From contig PDOO01000033.1 of the NCBI GenBank assembly GCA_002742885.1, positions 1-64,000 on the forward strand: a stretch of DNA of 64,000 nt. The letters run 5' to 3'. Below, one piece after another: positions 43,818 through 54,888 of this stretch; positions within the stretch are counted from its first letter, which is position 1; each line of letters begins with the position of its first letter. Made by a program: the position numbers and the translations under genes. The notes under the pieces were generated by a model, which searched no databases, was not told the origin of the DNA, and worked only from the letters and a program-made list of their open reading frames with translations. The DNA comes from Candidatus Cloacimonadota bacterium (GTDB taxonomy: Bacteria > Cloacimonadota > Cloacimonadia > Cloacimonadales > GCA-2742885).

Positions 43818-45845
43818 TTAAGAAATCAAAGAACCGTCCGGAATATCCCTGTCCGGCACAAGCAAAGATAATTCATCTCCGTTTTCGGCAGCTAAGATCA
43901 TTCCCTGCGATTCGGTTCCCATCATTTTACGAGGCGGAAGGTTAAAAAGCATAACAACTTTTTTGCCGACAAGTTCCTCCGGATTATAATTCGCTTTTAT
44001 GCCGGACAAAACAACTCTTTCTTCATCTCCGGCTTTAACTTTCAGCTTAATAAGTTTTTTGGATTTTTTCACTTTTTCGGCTTCCGTAATCTTAACGACT
44101 CGCAACTCGACTTTCATGAAATCATCAAATTGAACTTCTTCTTTTCGTCCTTCAAGTTTACGGGGTTCGTTTTCTTTTGATTTTTCTTCCAGAATTTTGA
44201 TTTGCTCTTCTATTTGCTCGTCTTCAATTTTAGCAAAAAGAGGATAAGTTTCTCCTATTGCAAAGGATGCGGCAAAATCATTTAATTCGTTCCAAGCTTT
44301 TGCTTCTTCAAGATTCATCATATTACGCAATTTTTTACAGGTTTCAGGCATCACGGGAGTAAGCAAAATTGAAATTCGGCGCAATATCTCGGCGCAAACA
44401 CAGATTGTTTCTTCTGCCGAATCTTTAGTATCTTCATTCTTTACAGTCTTCCAAGGTTGATTCTCGTCAAATGTTTTGTTGCCGATACGAGCAATATCCA
44501 TAATGGTTTTAACTGCTTTTCGAACTCGATAATTATAAAAACAATGTTTAACTTCTTCAGAAAGTTCTTCGACTTCCGCCAAAACGGATTTTGATTTCTC
44601 AGACATTTCGTCCGGTTTATTTATCCTTGAATCAAAATATTTTTTGGCAAAAACAAAAGTTCTGTTTGCCAAGTTACCTAAAATATTTGCCAATTCGTTA
44701 TTGACTCTGCTTTGAAAATCTTTCCAGGTAAAATCGCTGTCTTTTGTTTCGGGAGCATTGACCGCCAAAACATAACGCAACAATTCGCCGTCAAAATATT
44801 TTAAGAAATCCTCTGCCCATATAGCCCAATTTCTGCTGGTGGAAAGTTGTTTGGATTCCAAATTGAGATATTCATTGGCGGGAACGTCGTAAGGCAATAC
44901 GTAATCAGATTTTTGTCCCATCAAAACAGCCGGCCAGATAATGGTGTGAAACGGGATATTGTCTTTCCCGATAAAGTGTATCAGTTTAGTCGAAGGATCT
45001 TCCCAATACTCTTTCCACAAGTCAGGTTTACCCATTTTTTCAGCCCATTCGACAGTTGAAGAAATATATCCTATGGGAGCGTCAAACCACACATAAAGAA
45101 CTTTCCCTTCAGTATTTTCAATCGGCAATTTTATTCCCCAGTCAATGTCTCTGGTAACTGCTCTGTCAATCAAACCTTCGTTCAGCCAATTCATGATAAA
45201 ATTATAGACGTTGGATTTCCAGTAATCTTTGGTTTTAAGCCAATTTCTAAGTTGATCTTCAAATGCCGGAAGTTTAAGAAACCAATGTTTAGTATCCTTT
45301 ATAATCGGGGAATTTCCGCAAATTTTACATTCAGGATTTTTCAAAGAAACAGCATCTATTAATTTACCGCATTCGTCGCATTGATCGCCTCTGGCTCCCG
45401 GTTCTCCGCAATGAGGACAAACCCCTTCCACATAGCGATCAGCCAAAAATCTTTTGTCGTGTTCGCAATAATACTGCTGATTTACCTGAGTATCGATAAA
45501 TCCGTTATCGCATAATCTTTTAAAGAATTTTTGAGCCAATTTGTGGTGAGCCGGTCTTGCCGTACCCGAGAAATTGTCAAAATTGAAATTTAATCCGTCA
45601 AAATCATTTTTAATGCTTTCATGATAACGATTTACTATATCTTGAGGAGTTACGTTTTCCTTCTCGGCTTTAATTGAAATAGGAGCTCCGTGTTCGTCTG
45701 TACCGCAAACGTAAATAACGTCTTCTCCCTGCAACTTTAAAAATCTTACAAAAATATCTGCCGGCAAATATGCCCCTGCCACATGTCCTATATGCAACTT
45801 CCCGTTGGCATAAGGCAATGCGCTTGTAACAATGTATTTACTCAT
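43818..45845 (-). CDS. metG: Methionyl-tRNA synthetase
   Basis: The 675-residue class I synthetase has SALPYANGKLHIGHVAGAYL (HIGH-type motif) and a zinc insertion with CPHCG, CDECG and CKICG knuckles. The second signature, LSTSRNWAIW, takes the place of KMSKS; this KxSTSR version is common in Bacteroidetes-type enzymes. The anticodon-binding helical domain follows. The last 105 or so residues are a tRNA-binding OB fold (FMKVELRVVKITEAEKVKKS) that mediates dimerisation. It is followed by its own terminator. Confidence 0.97.
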   Translation of the reverse strand: MSKYIVTSALPYANGKLHIGHVAGAYLPADIFVRFLKLQGEDVIYVCGTDEHGAPISIKAEKENVTPQDIVNRYHESIKNDFDGLNFNFDNFSGTARPAHHKLAQKFFKRLCDNGFIDTQVNQQYYCEHDKRFLADRYVEGVCPHCGEPGARGDQCDECGKLIDAVSLKNPECKICGNSPIIKDTKHWFLKLPAFEDQLRNWLKTKDYWKSNVYNFIMNWLNEGLIDRAVTRDIDWGIKLPIENTEGKVLYVWFDAPIGYISSTVEWAEKMGKPDLWKEYWEDPSTKLIHFIGKDNIPFHTIIWPAVLMGQKSDYVLPYDVPANEYLNLESKQLSTSRNWAIWAEDFLKYFDGELLRYVLAVNAPETKDSDFTWKDFQSRVNNELANILGNLANRTFVFAKKYFDSRINKPDEMSEKSKSVLAEVEELSEEVKHCFYNYRVRKAVKTIMDIARIGNKTFDENQPWKTVKNEDTKDSAEETICVCAEILRRISILLTPVMPETCKKLRNMMNLEEAKAWNELNDFAASFAIGETYPLFAKIEDEQIEEQIKILEEKSKENEPRKLEGRKEEVQFDDFMKVELRVVKITEAEKVKKSKKLIKLKVKAGDEERVVLSGIKANYNPEELVGKKVVMLFNLPPRKMMGTESQGMILAAENGDELSLLVPDRDIPDGSLIS

Positions 45846-45868
45846 TTTTATTCCTTTAATCAGAAAAT

Positions 45869-46234
45869 TTATCCTAAGTGTTTTTTTACGAGAGAATTTA
45901 AATCTTTCAGCCGATAAGGCTTTTTGATTATTTCATCAAAACCTTTCTCTTTGTAAAACTTCACATCATCATCCGTAAACATGCCGGAAGCAAGCACGGA
46001 AATAAAGTCATCGGAAATTTTTCTGATGGAGTCAAAAACATTAACTCCCAATTCTTGATCCAAATTCATGTCAAATATGCAAAGTTCAATTACATCTTGA
46101 TTTTCAGTGAATATTTTAACGGCTTCGCATCCTGTATGGGCAATAAAAGTACCGACATTGCAATTTCGGAGCATCTCTTTGGTCAAATCGCATAAAATCA
46201 TATCATCTTCAACCAGTAAAATTCTTTTTTCCAT
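45869..46234 (-). CDS. Stand-alone response regulator receiver protein
   Basis: This 121-residue single receiver domain has acidic residues in LLVEDDMILCD, the phospho-acceptor Asp in LCIFDMNLDQE (about residue 55), Ser in SVLASGMF, and Lys in IIKKPYRLKD. There is no output domain, so it should act through protein contacts. It lies 32 bases after aspartate kinase and 23 bases before metG; the partner kinase is not visible. Confidence 0.93.
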   Translation of the reverse strand: MEKRILLVEDDMILCDLTKEMLRNCNVGTFIAHTGCEAVKIFTENQDVIELCIFDMNLDQELGVNVFDSIRKISDDFISVLASGMFTDDDVKFYKEKGFDEIIKKPYRLKDLNSLVKKHLG

Positions 46235-46266
46235 AATCCATTCCTCAAAAAAGTTAAAATTTTATT

Positions 46267-47436
46267 TCAACATTGCTTACTGAAAACAGTATTGTGTATA
46301 AGCTTCAAAGCTTTTTTACCGTCTTTCAAGTCAACATATATTCTTATAGAATTTGATTCGTTTATTATTTTATTTATTTCAATGTTATTCTCGGAACATT
46401 TTTTCAAGATGATTTCAGTCAAGCAATAATCATTTTTAAGATGATCGCCGGCTAAAGTAATCATGAAAAAACGACTGTAATCGCTTAAAATCAAATCATC
46501 GGCAAATTTTTCGAACCTGTCTTTATATTCAGTTTTTATCTCAATGTAAATATAATTTTCTTCGATTCGATAAGACAATATTTCATTACCGCTTTTTCTG
46601 AATTTATGCAAAAAAGACAAAAAATCTCGCTTAGCGTTTTTTATTTTATAACCGCTGACATCTTCAAGATGAGCAATAGCTTTTACCAAAGCCTTTTCCA
46701 TATCGGATTTCCCCCGAATCTCCGTACCTTTATTAAATTTGAAAGATGATTTAACCTCAATCGGAATACCGTAATGAGAAGCAAATTCAACTGCCCGAGG
46801 ATGCAAAACAGAAGCTCCGAAATAAGCCAAAGTCCTCATTTCCGTCCAACTCAGCAAATCAGTTTTAAAAGCATTTTCGACAATATTGGGATCAGCCGTA
46901 AAAACACCGTCAACATCTGTATAAATCTCGCATTTTTCGGCATGAAGATAACCGGCGAGAGCAACCGCTGTCGTGTCCGATCCGCCGCGTCCCAAAGTGG
47001 TAACTTCCTTTTCCGAGCTTACCCCCTGAAATCCCGCAACTATAACTATCTTGTTTTTGTTCAATTCCTCCAAAATACGAAAAGACCTGACATCCGTAAT
47101 TTCCGCATTTCCGTGAGACGTATCCGTGATAATTCCGCTCTGAGAACCGGTAAAAGAAATTGAATCCAATCCGCATTTTTGCAATGCCAACGACATCAAA
47201 GACATACTTATCCGCTCTCCCGCCGTCAACAGCATGTCCAGTTCCCTGAGACAGGGTTGCGGATTTACCTTACGGGCTAATTCACAAAACTCGTCAGTAG
47301 TTTTTCCCATAGCCGAAACAACCAAAACAAAATGATAACCTTTACCGGCTTCACAACTTATTTTTTCAGCTATTCCGGCAATGTTTTCCACCGTTGCCAA
47401 AGAGGTTCCGCCAAATTTTTTCACTATTATTTTCAC
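46267..47436 (-). CDS. Aspartate kinase
   Basis: The 389-residue enzyme phosphorylates aspartate, the first step toward Lys, Thr, Met and diaminopimelate. Motifs: KFGGTSLATVENI at the N-terminus, GERISMSLMSLAL, GFQGVSSEKEVTTLGRGGSDTTA, and DVDGVFTADPNIV. Two ACT-like regions follow (residues about 250-389), weakly conserved and shorter than usual, so feedback control may be altered. It appears monofunctional. The downstream receiver gene may be co-transcribed. Confidence 0.95.
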   Translation of the reverse strand: MKIIVKKFGGTSLATVENIAGIAEKISCEAGKGYHFVLVVSAMGKTTDEFCELARKVNPQPCLRELDMLLTAGERISMSLMSLALQKCGLDSISFTGSQSGIITDTSHGNAEITDVRSFRILEELNKNKIVIVAGFQGVSSEKEVTTLGRGGSDTTAVALAGYLHAEKCEIYTDVDGVFTADPNIVENAFKTDLLSWTEMRTLAYFGASVLHPRAVEFASHYGIPIEVKSSFKFNKGTEIRGKSDMEKALVKAIAHLEDVSGYKIKNAKRDFLSFLHKFRKSGNEILSYRIEENYIYIEIKTEYKDRFEKFADDLILSDYSRFFMITLAGDHLKNDYCLTEIILKKCSENNIEINKIINESNSIRIYVDLKDGKKALKLIHNTVFSKQC

Positions 47437-47809
47437 TTATTTTTCTCTCAAAACATAATTGATAATCAGCCCGAACCAAAGCCTAAACGATTGTTTTATT
47501 CAAGTAATCGATCATCATAAAATCCTTAATAATTTATCTTAAAGACGTGTCAAGACTCTTTTAAAGAAGAAATGAAGCATAAAAAAATATATCTGAAAAA
47601 ATTTTAACCTGACACATTTCTTGCCTCACTAAAAAGACAGAGACAAAATAATATCATTCACTTTCTTTCTGTAAACCGGAAAATATAAAAAAAAAGATTC
47701 TAGTACTTCCTTTAAAAACAACCAAATAAACTGCCGATTCCGAAATATTTTGCTAAAAAAAATGCCCCGCACTCTCGTCCGGGGCTTAGTTTTAGTTTAA
47801 GTTACGGTT
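47437..47809. other. 373-base intergenic region upstream of aspartate kinase
   Basis: This AT-rich region holds no supported gene. It contains the terminator of the large adhesin gene at its right end (47753-47785), and the aspartate kinase promoter must lie near its left end. No lysine riboswitch-like structure could be recognised by eye. Confidence 0.5.
47753..47785 (-). terminator. Rho-independent terminator after the large adhesin gene
   Basis: A GC-rich 6-bp stem (GCCCCG with CGGGGC) with a 10-base loop is followed on the minus strand by ATTTTTTTT, about 25 bases after the stop. Confidence 0.88.
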
Positions 47810-50800
47810 TTATTTCAGAAGCATCATTTTTTTGATGTTTTTATAATCGGAAGTTTGCATGGAACAGAAATAGATTCCGCTGGCAACTTCTCTGTTTTGG
47901 AAATCTTTTCCTTTCCAAGTTACTTGATAATTGCCTGCCTTCATAAACTCATCGACAATAACTTTAACAAGTTGACCTTTTGCATTGTAAATTATTAATG
48001 TTACGTCATCATCTTTATTGACAGAGAATTCTATCGACGTTTCAGGATTAAACGGGTTGGGATAATTACCTTTCATTTCCGTAATCAACGGGATAATATT
48101 ATCTTCTTTACCGTCAGATCCTTGAACATAAATATCTTCCGTATTGGAATGAACAGACTCGTATTCACCGTAATAAATTGCAGTTACATAGTACTCGTAA
48201 TCACCTTGTTCTAATCCCGTATCAATATAAGATCTTGCTTCGGGATCTTCCAGGTAATCGAGTAAAGTATTATTGCGATATATTTTGAATCCCGTAACTT
48301 CTCTTGTTAATCTGACTGCTCTTCCCGAATTATTTCGAGTAAAATTATTTGATCGCGAGAAGCTCCATTCCATGAATACAGAGTCAAGATTAGTCGATAA
48401 ATCAAGTCCGTAAGGCGGCATCATAGCTTCAACAGTAACTTCCTGCTCATTTGAGGCAGGAGAATCGGAAGTACCGTTATGAACAGCTTTTACCCAATAA
48501 ACATGTGTTCCAGGCGGTACCATTTCGTCAATGTAAGTTAACTGATTTGCTGGAATCGTTGCAATAGGCGTATCTTCATTATCTCGGAAGATCTTATATC
48601 CTGTAACTTCACGATTTGAAGTTCCGGAGTTTCTGCTTTTGCGCAGTATTTGTCGAGAATTTCTTTGAGGCTGCTCCCAACTTAAATTTACGTTAAACAT
48701 CTCCACTTCGGCAAGAAGGTTTTGAGGAGGAGCGGCAAAAGAAATTTCCCCTTCTATAAACAATTTATAATCTCCGAAATTAGTTGATCTGCTTCTCGGA
48801 TAATTGGCAAAATAAGAAACTCTCAAGAAATAGAATCCGCCTGCATCAACATTATATGATATTTCAGGCTGCAGATTTCCGTGAGAATCATCATTTTGAG
48901 CAATATATCCCCCTAAGTCAACATCGGAACCGTCTATGGCATTCGGACCGTAAAAATAGAATCTGGCATCCAAAGTTGATAATTGGTATCTCTCGGTATA
49001 CATAAAAAGGTCAGTTCCTTCCGCAGCATAGAAAACAAACCAATCGGAGTCATCCGCGTCAAAAATTGAATAAATCGCGCCGTTTGTCGGTCCGTAAAGA
49101 GGCGTTGCCGTTGTCGGCTCGTTTCCGTTATCCGGATTTGGATGCATAGAAAAATCTTGGGTTATTTCCATGCTGTCAACAACAACGCTGCCAACGGAAT
49201 AATTTGTATCAAAATCCAATCCCATACAATAAATATCATAAGTTCCGTAAAGTAATTCTGCTGATTCATAATGCCCGTTTTCATCAGCAGCATACTGAAT
49301 GCCGTTAATTATGACCTTGGCTTGTGCTACAGCTTCTCCGTTATCCTGATTGATAACGTTTCCGCTGATAATTCCGTAATGATGAGGCTCCATTTCAAAA
49401 TTATAATTTACTGAATCCTCATATACTTCTACCTCTTCGGGAGAAATATAATTGAAATAATGCAGTTTTGATGCCGTAACCTGGTATGTATTCCTCAAAA
49501 CGGCACTGTAATGATAATATCCGTTTTCATCAGTAGAAGCAGAATATTCTCCGCCGTAATTCACGACAACGCCTTCAACAGGTTCGTTTGTTTCCGAATT
49601 TGTAACCGTACCGGTTACAACAGAAAAAAGATGATGACTTAAACTTATGTCATAAACAGTATCTTCTTCAATTTCAACAGAATCGGGAGATATATAATTA
49701 TAGTAATTTGCGGCTGTTGCCATTACGACATAACTTCCCCCGGGAATAGAATTTAATTGATAATAACCTGCCGTATCGGTTATAGCAGCCGAACTGCTTC
49801 CGTTAAGAAAAACTGAAGCTCCGACTACAGGTTCTCCCGTATCTTCGTCTGTAACGATTCCGGAAAGCGAAGAAAGAGTTGTTTCTGTTCCCGTAATACT
49901 GAGATCATAGTCGCCGCAGGAGCTGCCGTATCCGTCAACAATAACGAAATAAGAACCTGCTTGAAGAGCTAAATCAGTAACTTGCGATTGCAGATCTCTC
50001 GAATTTCTCTGTTCTTTAGGAGCAGTTTTCATTAACAGATTATTGTTGCGGTAATAATCATCATTATATCCTATGTAATTGTCCGGTCCCGGAGTCCATC
50101 CCGGGACATCAGAATGATCTTCGTAAATTGCAAGTTTTGTATCATATTCGGATCCGAGAAGAGAAATTGTAGTAACATAATCATTTTCTAAAATCAATTT
50201 ATAGACAACATCTTTACCGTCTGATCCCGGTAAATCATAATCATTGTTATATTCAGTTGTATTCCCTTCGTCTGTATATTCAACTCCGTCAAAATTAACT
50301 TCATAAGCATTCATAAACAAATCGCCGTCGAGAGGTTCATATCCGCTCCCGCTTACGGGAATTGAGACTTCGCCCGTTATGCTGTTGCTTTGAATAACTA
50401 AAGTATCAGAAAAATCTCCTTCTTCTTCGGGGCTAAAGGAAATGAAAACGGTTTCCGATTCGAAAGCTTCTATTACTTCAGGAAAATCAGCGTAAAAAGG
50501 CGACGACAATTGTACGTCCGAAATAACTAAATCTGACCCTCCTGAATTATTCAGAGCAAAAGCGAAATACTCGGTTCCTCCGATTCCTGTCGGCGGAAAT
50601 GCTATATTGGAAATATTTACAACCAATTGAGGTTCATCGGTCTGAGCAATAACGGCAAAGTTATCGACATACATATTTACATCATTATTGCTAACGGTTG
50701 ATTCTCCGTAAAAAGCAAATTTTACGATTCCGGTATAATCGCTTAAATCGATACTTTGGTGAACTCCTGTCGGCGGTATTTGAGATTCGCTGTTCCAAAG

Positions 50801-52078
50801 TTCGACAATATTTTCTTCCGACCATTCGTTTTCATACTCGTTCTGAATCAATAAGGCAAATTTATCGTCCTCACCCAGAGATGTTTGAACCGATCCGGAA
50901 TAAGGAGTAAGGGCAAGATCAAATTCCAGTCTGTAAGAAACAGAATTATCTCCCAAATCAAAATAAGGAGAGAACATCCAATCTTTTACATGAGTTGACC
51001 AAATATTAATTCTGGCAGAACCTGATGTTCCGACATTTCCGAATCCGTCCGCAGTCCACGAGGATGATTCTGAGGTAAATTCCGTCGGATTTGCCAACAA
51101 ACCTTTTCCTTCTGTCCAATTTACCGGCGGATAATTCTCAAAATCTTGCATGTGCGGCGGCGTTATGACAGGATTTTCAATGGTCGTAAAAGACCAGATA
51201 GGGCAGTTCTCGGCTTCTCCCGCCTCATTTGAAGGAACAACTTGCCAATAATAAGTTTGCATCCATTCCAAATCACTGAAGTTATAAGTTGTTGTTTCCC
51301 CCAGAGATGTTCCGTTTTCAATTGAAGTCGGCGACTCGGTTCCGCCTCCGTCGCTTCCGAAATACAATTTATAGTCGGTTGCTCCAGCTGAAACTTCCCA
51401 TTCCAAAACACCATTTTTAAAAATATTATTCGCTCCGTCCGCCGGACTGATGAGATTTACGGCAAAAGGCGGATCGTCATTACTCTGATAACTTATGACA
51501 ATATCATCAATGCAAACAGGGTCTCCCGAACCGACACTGCCGTCATTTCGCCATCCGAAGACAAGACGCATTGCAGTTTGACCTTCCGTAAGCGGCAAAG
51601 GAATATTAAGTGTCGTAAAAGTTGACTGGTTATTCAAATATCCGCTTACCGCATAATCAGGATCAAGAATAGCACCTGCTTCGGGAACTATATCCGGAGT
51701 TGTCCAATAAACTCTTCCCCAATCCCAAGAAGTAACTTCTCCCATGCCTTTCCAAGCAAAAGACAAATTAAGCAAGACTGCATCTTCCGGAATGTTTATA
51801 TCGCGATAGAAGAATACAACCGAAGGGGAACTTGTATTGTAAGCAGCGTTTGTTCCGTCTTCCGAAACAAATGCTCCGTAATTTCCGTTTGCAGCTCCTA
51901 CTGCTCCCGTGTACCATTGATTTGTTTGCTGATCGTTTACGACATGCCAGTCCTCAAAAGTTCCCGATTCAAAATCTTCAGTATAAACAGGATCGGCAGC
52001 AAGATTGAGAGTTGCCGTTAATATCAGCAGAAAAACAGATAAGAAGGTCAATTTTTTCCAATGATTTGAATTATTCAT
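47810..52078 (-). CDS. Large exported multidomain adhesin with carboxypeptidase-regulatory repeats and C-terminal sorting module
   Basis: The 1,422-residue protein has a signal peptide (FLSVFLLILTATLNLAAD). In order: a cleaved-adhesin/MAM-like domain (about 25-190), an FN3-like domain (200-305), and a second adhesin domain (310-480). A HYDIN/ASPM-type beta domain (490-590) and a pre-peptidase C-like domain (600-740) follow. Then come three successive CarboxypepD_reg-type repeats (about 745-990: SGIVTDEDTGEPV, TGTVTNSETNEPV, SGNVINQDNGEAV), another pre-peptidase C-like domain and two FN3 domains. The sorting module (GNYPNPFNPETSIEFSV, YNAKGQLVKVI, WKGKD, final KKMMLLK) ends it. No catalytic centre is seen; surface binding is likely. 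The start at 52078 has GGAGG 6 bases upstream. A dedicated terminator suggests monocistronic transcription. Confidence 0.88.
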   Translation of the reverse strand: MNNSNHWKKLTFLSVFLLILTATLNLAADPVYTEDFESGTFEDWHVVNDQQTNQWYTGAVGAANGNYGAFVSEDGTNAAYNTSSPSVVFFYRDINIPEDAVLLNLSFAWKGMGEVTSWDWGRVYWTTPDIVPEAGAILDPDYAVSGYLNNQSTFTTLNIPLPLTEGQTAMRLVFGWRNDGSVGSGDPVCIDDIVISYQSNDDPPFAVNLISPADGANNIFKNGVLEWEVSAGATDYKLYFGSDGGGTESPTSIENGTSLGETTTYNFSDLEWMQTYYWQVVPSNEAGEAENCPIWSFTTIENPVITPPHMQDFENYPPVNWTEGKGLLANPTEFTSESSSWTADGFGNVGTSGSARINIWSTHVKDWMFSPYFDLGDNSVSYRLEFDLALTPYSGSVQTSLGEDDKFALLIQNEYENEWSEENIVELWNSESQIPPTGVHQSIDLSDYTGIVKFAFYGESTVSNNDVNMYVDNFAVIAQTDEPQLVVNISNIAFPPTGIGGTEYFAFALNNSGGSDLVISDVQLSSPFYADFPEVIEAFESETVFISFSPEEEGDFSDTLVIQSNSITGEVSIPVSGSGYEPLDGDLFMNAYEVNFDGVEYTDEGNTTEYNNDYDLPGSDGKDVVYKLILENDYVTTISLLGSEYDTKLAIYEDHSDVPGWTPGPDNYIGYNDDYYRNNNLLMKTAPKEQRNSRDLQSQVTDLALQAGSYFVIVDGYGSSCGDYDLSITGTETTLSSLSGIVTDEDTGEPVVGASVFLNGSSSAAITDTAGYYQLNSIPGGSYVVMATAANYYNYISPDSVEIEEDTVYDISLSHHLFSVVTGTVTNSETNEPVEGVVVNYGGEYSASTDENGYYHYSAVLRNTYQVTASKLHYFNYISPEEVEVYEDSVNYNFEMEPHHYGIISGNVINQDNGEAVAQAKVIINGIQYAADENGHYESAELLYGTYDIYCMGLDFDTNYSVGSVVVDSMEITQDFSMHPNPDNGNEPTTATPLYGPTNGAIYSIFDADDSDWFVFYAAEGTDLFMYTERYQLSTLDARFYFYGPNAIDGSDVDLGGYIAQNDDSHGNLQPEISYNVDAGGFYFLRVSYFANYPRSRSTNFGDYKLFIEGEISFAAPPQNLLAEVEMFNVNLSWEQPQRNSRQILRKSRNSGTSNREVTGYKIFRDNEDTPIATIPANQLTYIDEMVPPGTHVYWVKAVHNGTSDSPASNEQEVTVEAMMPPYGLDLSTNLDSVFMEWSFSRSNNFTRNNSGRAVRLTREVTGFKIYRNNTLLDYLEDPEARSYIDTGLEQGDYEYYVTAIYYGEYESVHSNTEDIYVQGSDGKEDNIIPLITEMKGNYPNPFNPETSIEFSVNKDDDVTLIIYNAKGQLVKVIVDEFMKAGNYQVTWKGKDFQNREVASGIYFCSMQTSDYKNIKKMMLLK

Positions 52079-52429
52079 TTTTCCTCCGCATAAAAAAATC
52101 ATTCTTTAAAATAAATTGGTTATTGTTCAAAAAAACGGATTTCGAAGTTAAAATAAATTTCAGGTAAAAGACGTTAAAAATCTGCAATAATTTGACATTT
52201 AATTAAAATCTATGTTTACAAAAACAATTTTCAAACAAATAAAAGTCAACCTTTAAATTTAAAATTATTGTTTTTCTAAAGGATTGTAAACTTTATGTAT
52301 AGCGCAACTTTCGGTAACAGCCGGAACACATTGAAGATTATATAGCATTCCTCCTTGACAAAATAAGTTTAAATCCCGAAACAACCATAAAAATATTCGA
52401 ATCATTTAAAGTGCACGGAGAAGGGATTT
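52079..52429. other. 351-base divergent intergenic region (adhesin and chemoreceptor)
   Basis: No gene is supported. Two TTGACA hexamers point toward the chemoreceptor (52192-52197 and 52355-52360). Neither is followed at 16-18 bases by a good -10. No sigma28-type flagellar promoter was recognised. Confidence 0.45.
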
Positions 52430-54820
52430 ATGAAATTTTTTAATAATCTTAATATATTGCAAAAAATATTGTTGCAAATTATTATTGTTATTATCATATC
52501 TTTATCGATTATAACATATTTGACAAATTACTATTTTAATAAAAATCTTGAAAATAATTATGAAAGAGCTCTTAAAACAAAAAAGCTTGAAATAGAAGCA
52601 AGTTTTAAATCCATTTCCGACGAAGCCCTTAAAACGGCTTTTATCTGCTCCGGGATGCCGGAAGTAAAAAAAGCTTATGAAATTTTTGAAAAAGAACATG
52701 ATTATAAAAAAAGTCAAAAAATATTGAAAAATACCGTTCACGATTTCGAAAACAATTTGAAAAAATATTCCGGAGAAAAAACCAAAATTCATTTCCATCT
52801 GAGCAATATATCATCACTTTGCAGAAGCTGGAGCAAAAAATCAGGCGATGATTTATCGAGTTTCAGATTTTCCGTAAAAAAGACCATTGATACGGCTGAG
52901 CCGGTTCAGGGAATAGAAGTAGGAAGAGCCGGACTCGTAATTCGCGGCATTGCTCCTATTTTTGATAAAAACAATCATATTGTCGGTTCGGTAGAATCAA
53001 TTCAATCAATTGCCCGTTTTATGAAATCAATCATAAATTCCGAAAATGAAGAATTCACTGTTTTTCTGAATAACGATTATCTTGATATTGCCACAAAATT
53101 TGCCAAGGCTTTAGACAGCAATTCCAATAAAAAGAATAAGCAAGTCGGCAATTTCTCTTTAATAGACATTTCTTCCCAAAAAATGAAAACAAATTTATTG
53201 ACTAAAGATTTTTTGAGCAAAGCATTCCAATCCGGTTATGATATTGAAAGAATCGGAAATTATGCCGTTTCCGCTTTTCCCGTCTTGGATTTTCAGGGAA
53301 ATAAAGTCGGTCTTATTGCCTGTCAGATAAATTTATCGGAAGAAATAAAGCGATTAAATGAATTAAGGAAGACATTTTTTATTGCCTCCTTGATTATAGT
53401 CCTGATTTCTTATCTTATAATATTCTTTATTTCAAAAGGCATTTCTAAAAAATTACGAGAAGTTGTTTATGCATTGAATAACTTTGCAGCCAATGATTTT
53501 ACTTTTACCTTTGAAGATTCGTCTTTCGACAGAAAAGATGAAGCAGGTCTGATTACCGGAGCTTATACAGAAGCTCAGCGAGAAATAAAAGATTTAATCA
53601 GAATGCTGAGAAAATCAGTGAGCGTACTTTCCGAAAATAATTCTAAATTAACCCAAACCTCATCTGTTTTGCTCAATAATTCCGAATCTGCTCTTATTAA
53701 AACGGAAGAAGTTGCTTCATCTTCTCAACAAATTAAAGAAAGAGTAAAGACTATCTCAGTTGCCGCCGAAAATACCGGAGAGAATATAGAAAACACAACA
53801 AATGCAGCCAATAAATTATTCAATAATATAAATGAAATTGCCTTAAACAGCGATAAAGCAGCCGACAATATATCTATAGTAAACAAACAAACCGGAGAAC
53901 TGACCGGAACCATCAAAAATGTCAAAGAAATCGGAGAAATTTTGCAACAGGAAGTTTCCGCTGTCGTCGTTGCAATAGAAGAAACAAACGCCACCCTTAA
54001 CGAAATAGAATCCGGAACCGAACGAGCCGTAAGCATGGCTAATTACGCAAAAGAAGAGTCAAATAAATCTGCCGAACTTTTTGCTTCTTTGGAAGAAGCC
54101 ATTATGGAAATAGGCTCAATCACGGAAGTAATAAATTCCATTGCCGCCAAAACAAATATGTTGGCTTTAAACGCTACTATAGAAGCGGCAAGCGCAGGAG
54201 AAGCGGGAAAAGGTTTTGCCGTGGTTGCCGGAGAAGTAAAAGAACTGGCAAAACAAACCGGAGAAGCAACCGAAAAAATATCGAGACAAATAGAATGTAT
54301 TTACAAATCAACCAATCTGTCAGTAAAATCAATAAATGACGTAAAAGAGGAAATTGATAAACTCGCAACGGTAAACGATACTATTGCTTACAGTATAAAA
54401 GAACAGGTTGATACAACCAATGAAATATCCAGATCAATATCTAAAATGTCTATGTCGGGAGAATCTCTGGCGGAAAGCAGCGAAGCAGCCTTTAAGGCAT
54501 CCGAAACAGTTTTAAACAGCGTAAATATTGCCTCTGAAGAAATAAACCGGATTGCAGAAAATACTCAAATTTCAACCGGAACGGCAAAAGATATTGCCTT
54601 AAAATGCGAAAGAGTCAATGGTTTGGTGCATGAAATAGTCAACTATACAAATGAAATATCACAAGGCATAAACAATATAAATACAAGCATATCCGCCGTA
54701 AACATCGCTGCCGGAGAAACAACGGACGAAGCTAAAAGCGTTCACGGAATCTCAAATGAACTGGCGGAGATAACAAACGATATTAACTCAATTTCCAAAA
54801 AATTCAAAATAGAAAGCTAA
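52430..54820 (+). CDS. Methyl-accepting chemotaxis protein
   Basis: The 796-residue chemoreceptor has TM1 at about 10-30 and a large extracytoplasmic sensor (about 31-305) with a double-Cache-like pattern including [19 protein letters not shown]2 lies at about 314-335 and a HAMP-like linker follows. The cytoplasmic signalling domain has a hairpin tip [20 protein letters not shown] near residues 570-590. That tip is longer and flanked by Gln/Glu-rich methylation-type helices. It would control CheA kinase. CheA and CheW are not in the window, but cheB, cheR, cheX and cheY-like genes lie 5 kb downstream. GGAG precedes the ATG. Confidence 0.95.
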   Translation: MKFFNNLNILQKILLQIIIVIIISLSIITYLTNYYFNKNLENNYERALKTKKLEIEASFKSISDEALKTAFICSGMPEVKKAYEIFEKEHDYKKSQKILKNTVHDFENNLKKYSGEKTKIHFHLSNISSLCRSWSKKSGDDLSSFRFSVKKTIDTAEPVQGIEVGRAGLVIRGIAPIFDKNNHIVGSVESIQSIARFMKSIINSENEEFTVFLNNDYLDIATKFAKALDSNSNKKNKQVGNFSLIDISSQKMKTNLLTKDFLSKAFQSGYDIERIGNYAVSAFPVLDFQGNKVGLIACQINLSEEIKRLNELRKTFFIASLIIVLISYLIIFFISKGISKKLREVVYALNNFAANDFTFTFEDSSFDRKDEAGLITGAYTEAQREIKDLIRMLRKSVSVLSENNSKLTQTSSVLLNNSESALIKTEEVASSSQQIKERVKTISVAAENTGENIENTTNAANKLFNNINEIALNSDKAADNISIVNKQTGELTGTIKNVKEIGEILQQEVSAVVVAIEETNATLNEIESGTERAVSMANYAKEESNKSAELFASLEEAIMEIGSITEVINSIAAKTNMLALNATIEAASAGEAGKGFAVVAGEVKELAKQTGEATEKISRQIECIYKSTNLSVKSINDVKEEIDKLATVNDTIAYSIKEQVDTTNEISRSISKMSMSGESLAESSEAAFKASETVLNSVNIASEEINRIAENTQISTGTAKDIALKCERVNGLVHEIVNYTNEISQGINNINTSISAVNIAAGETTDEAKSVHGISNELAEITNDINSISKKFKIES

Positions 54821-54888
54821 CTCTCCCGGGAAACAAAATTTACCTGTTTTATCGGTTTACGGGAAAAAGATTGCCATCGAGAAATAAA

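Noticed and set aside
47437-47640. Lysine riboswitch upstream of aspartate kinase
   Set aside because: None of the conserved core elements could be recognised on the minus strand. A covariance-model search would be decisive.
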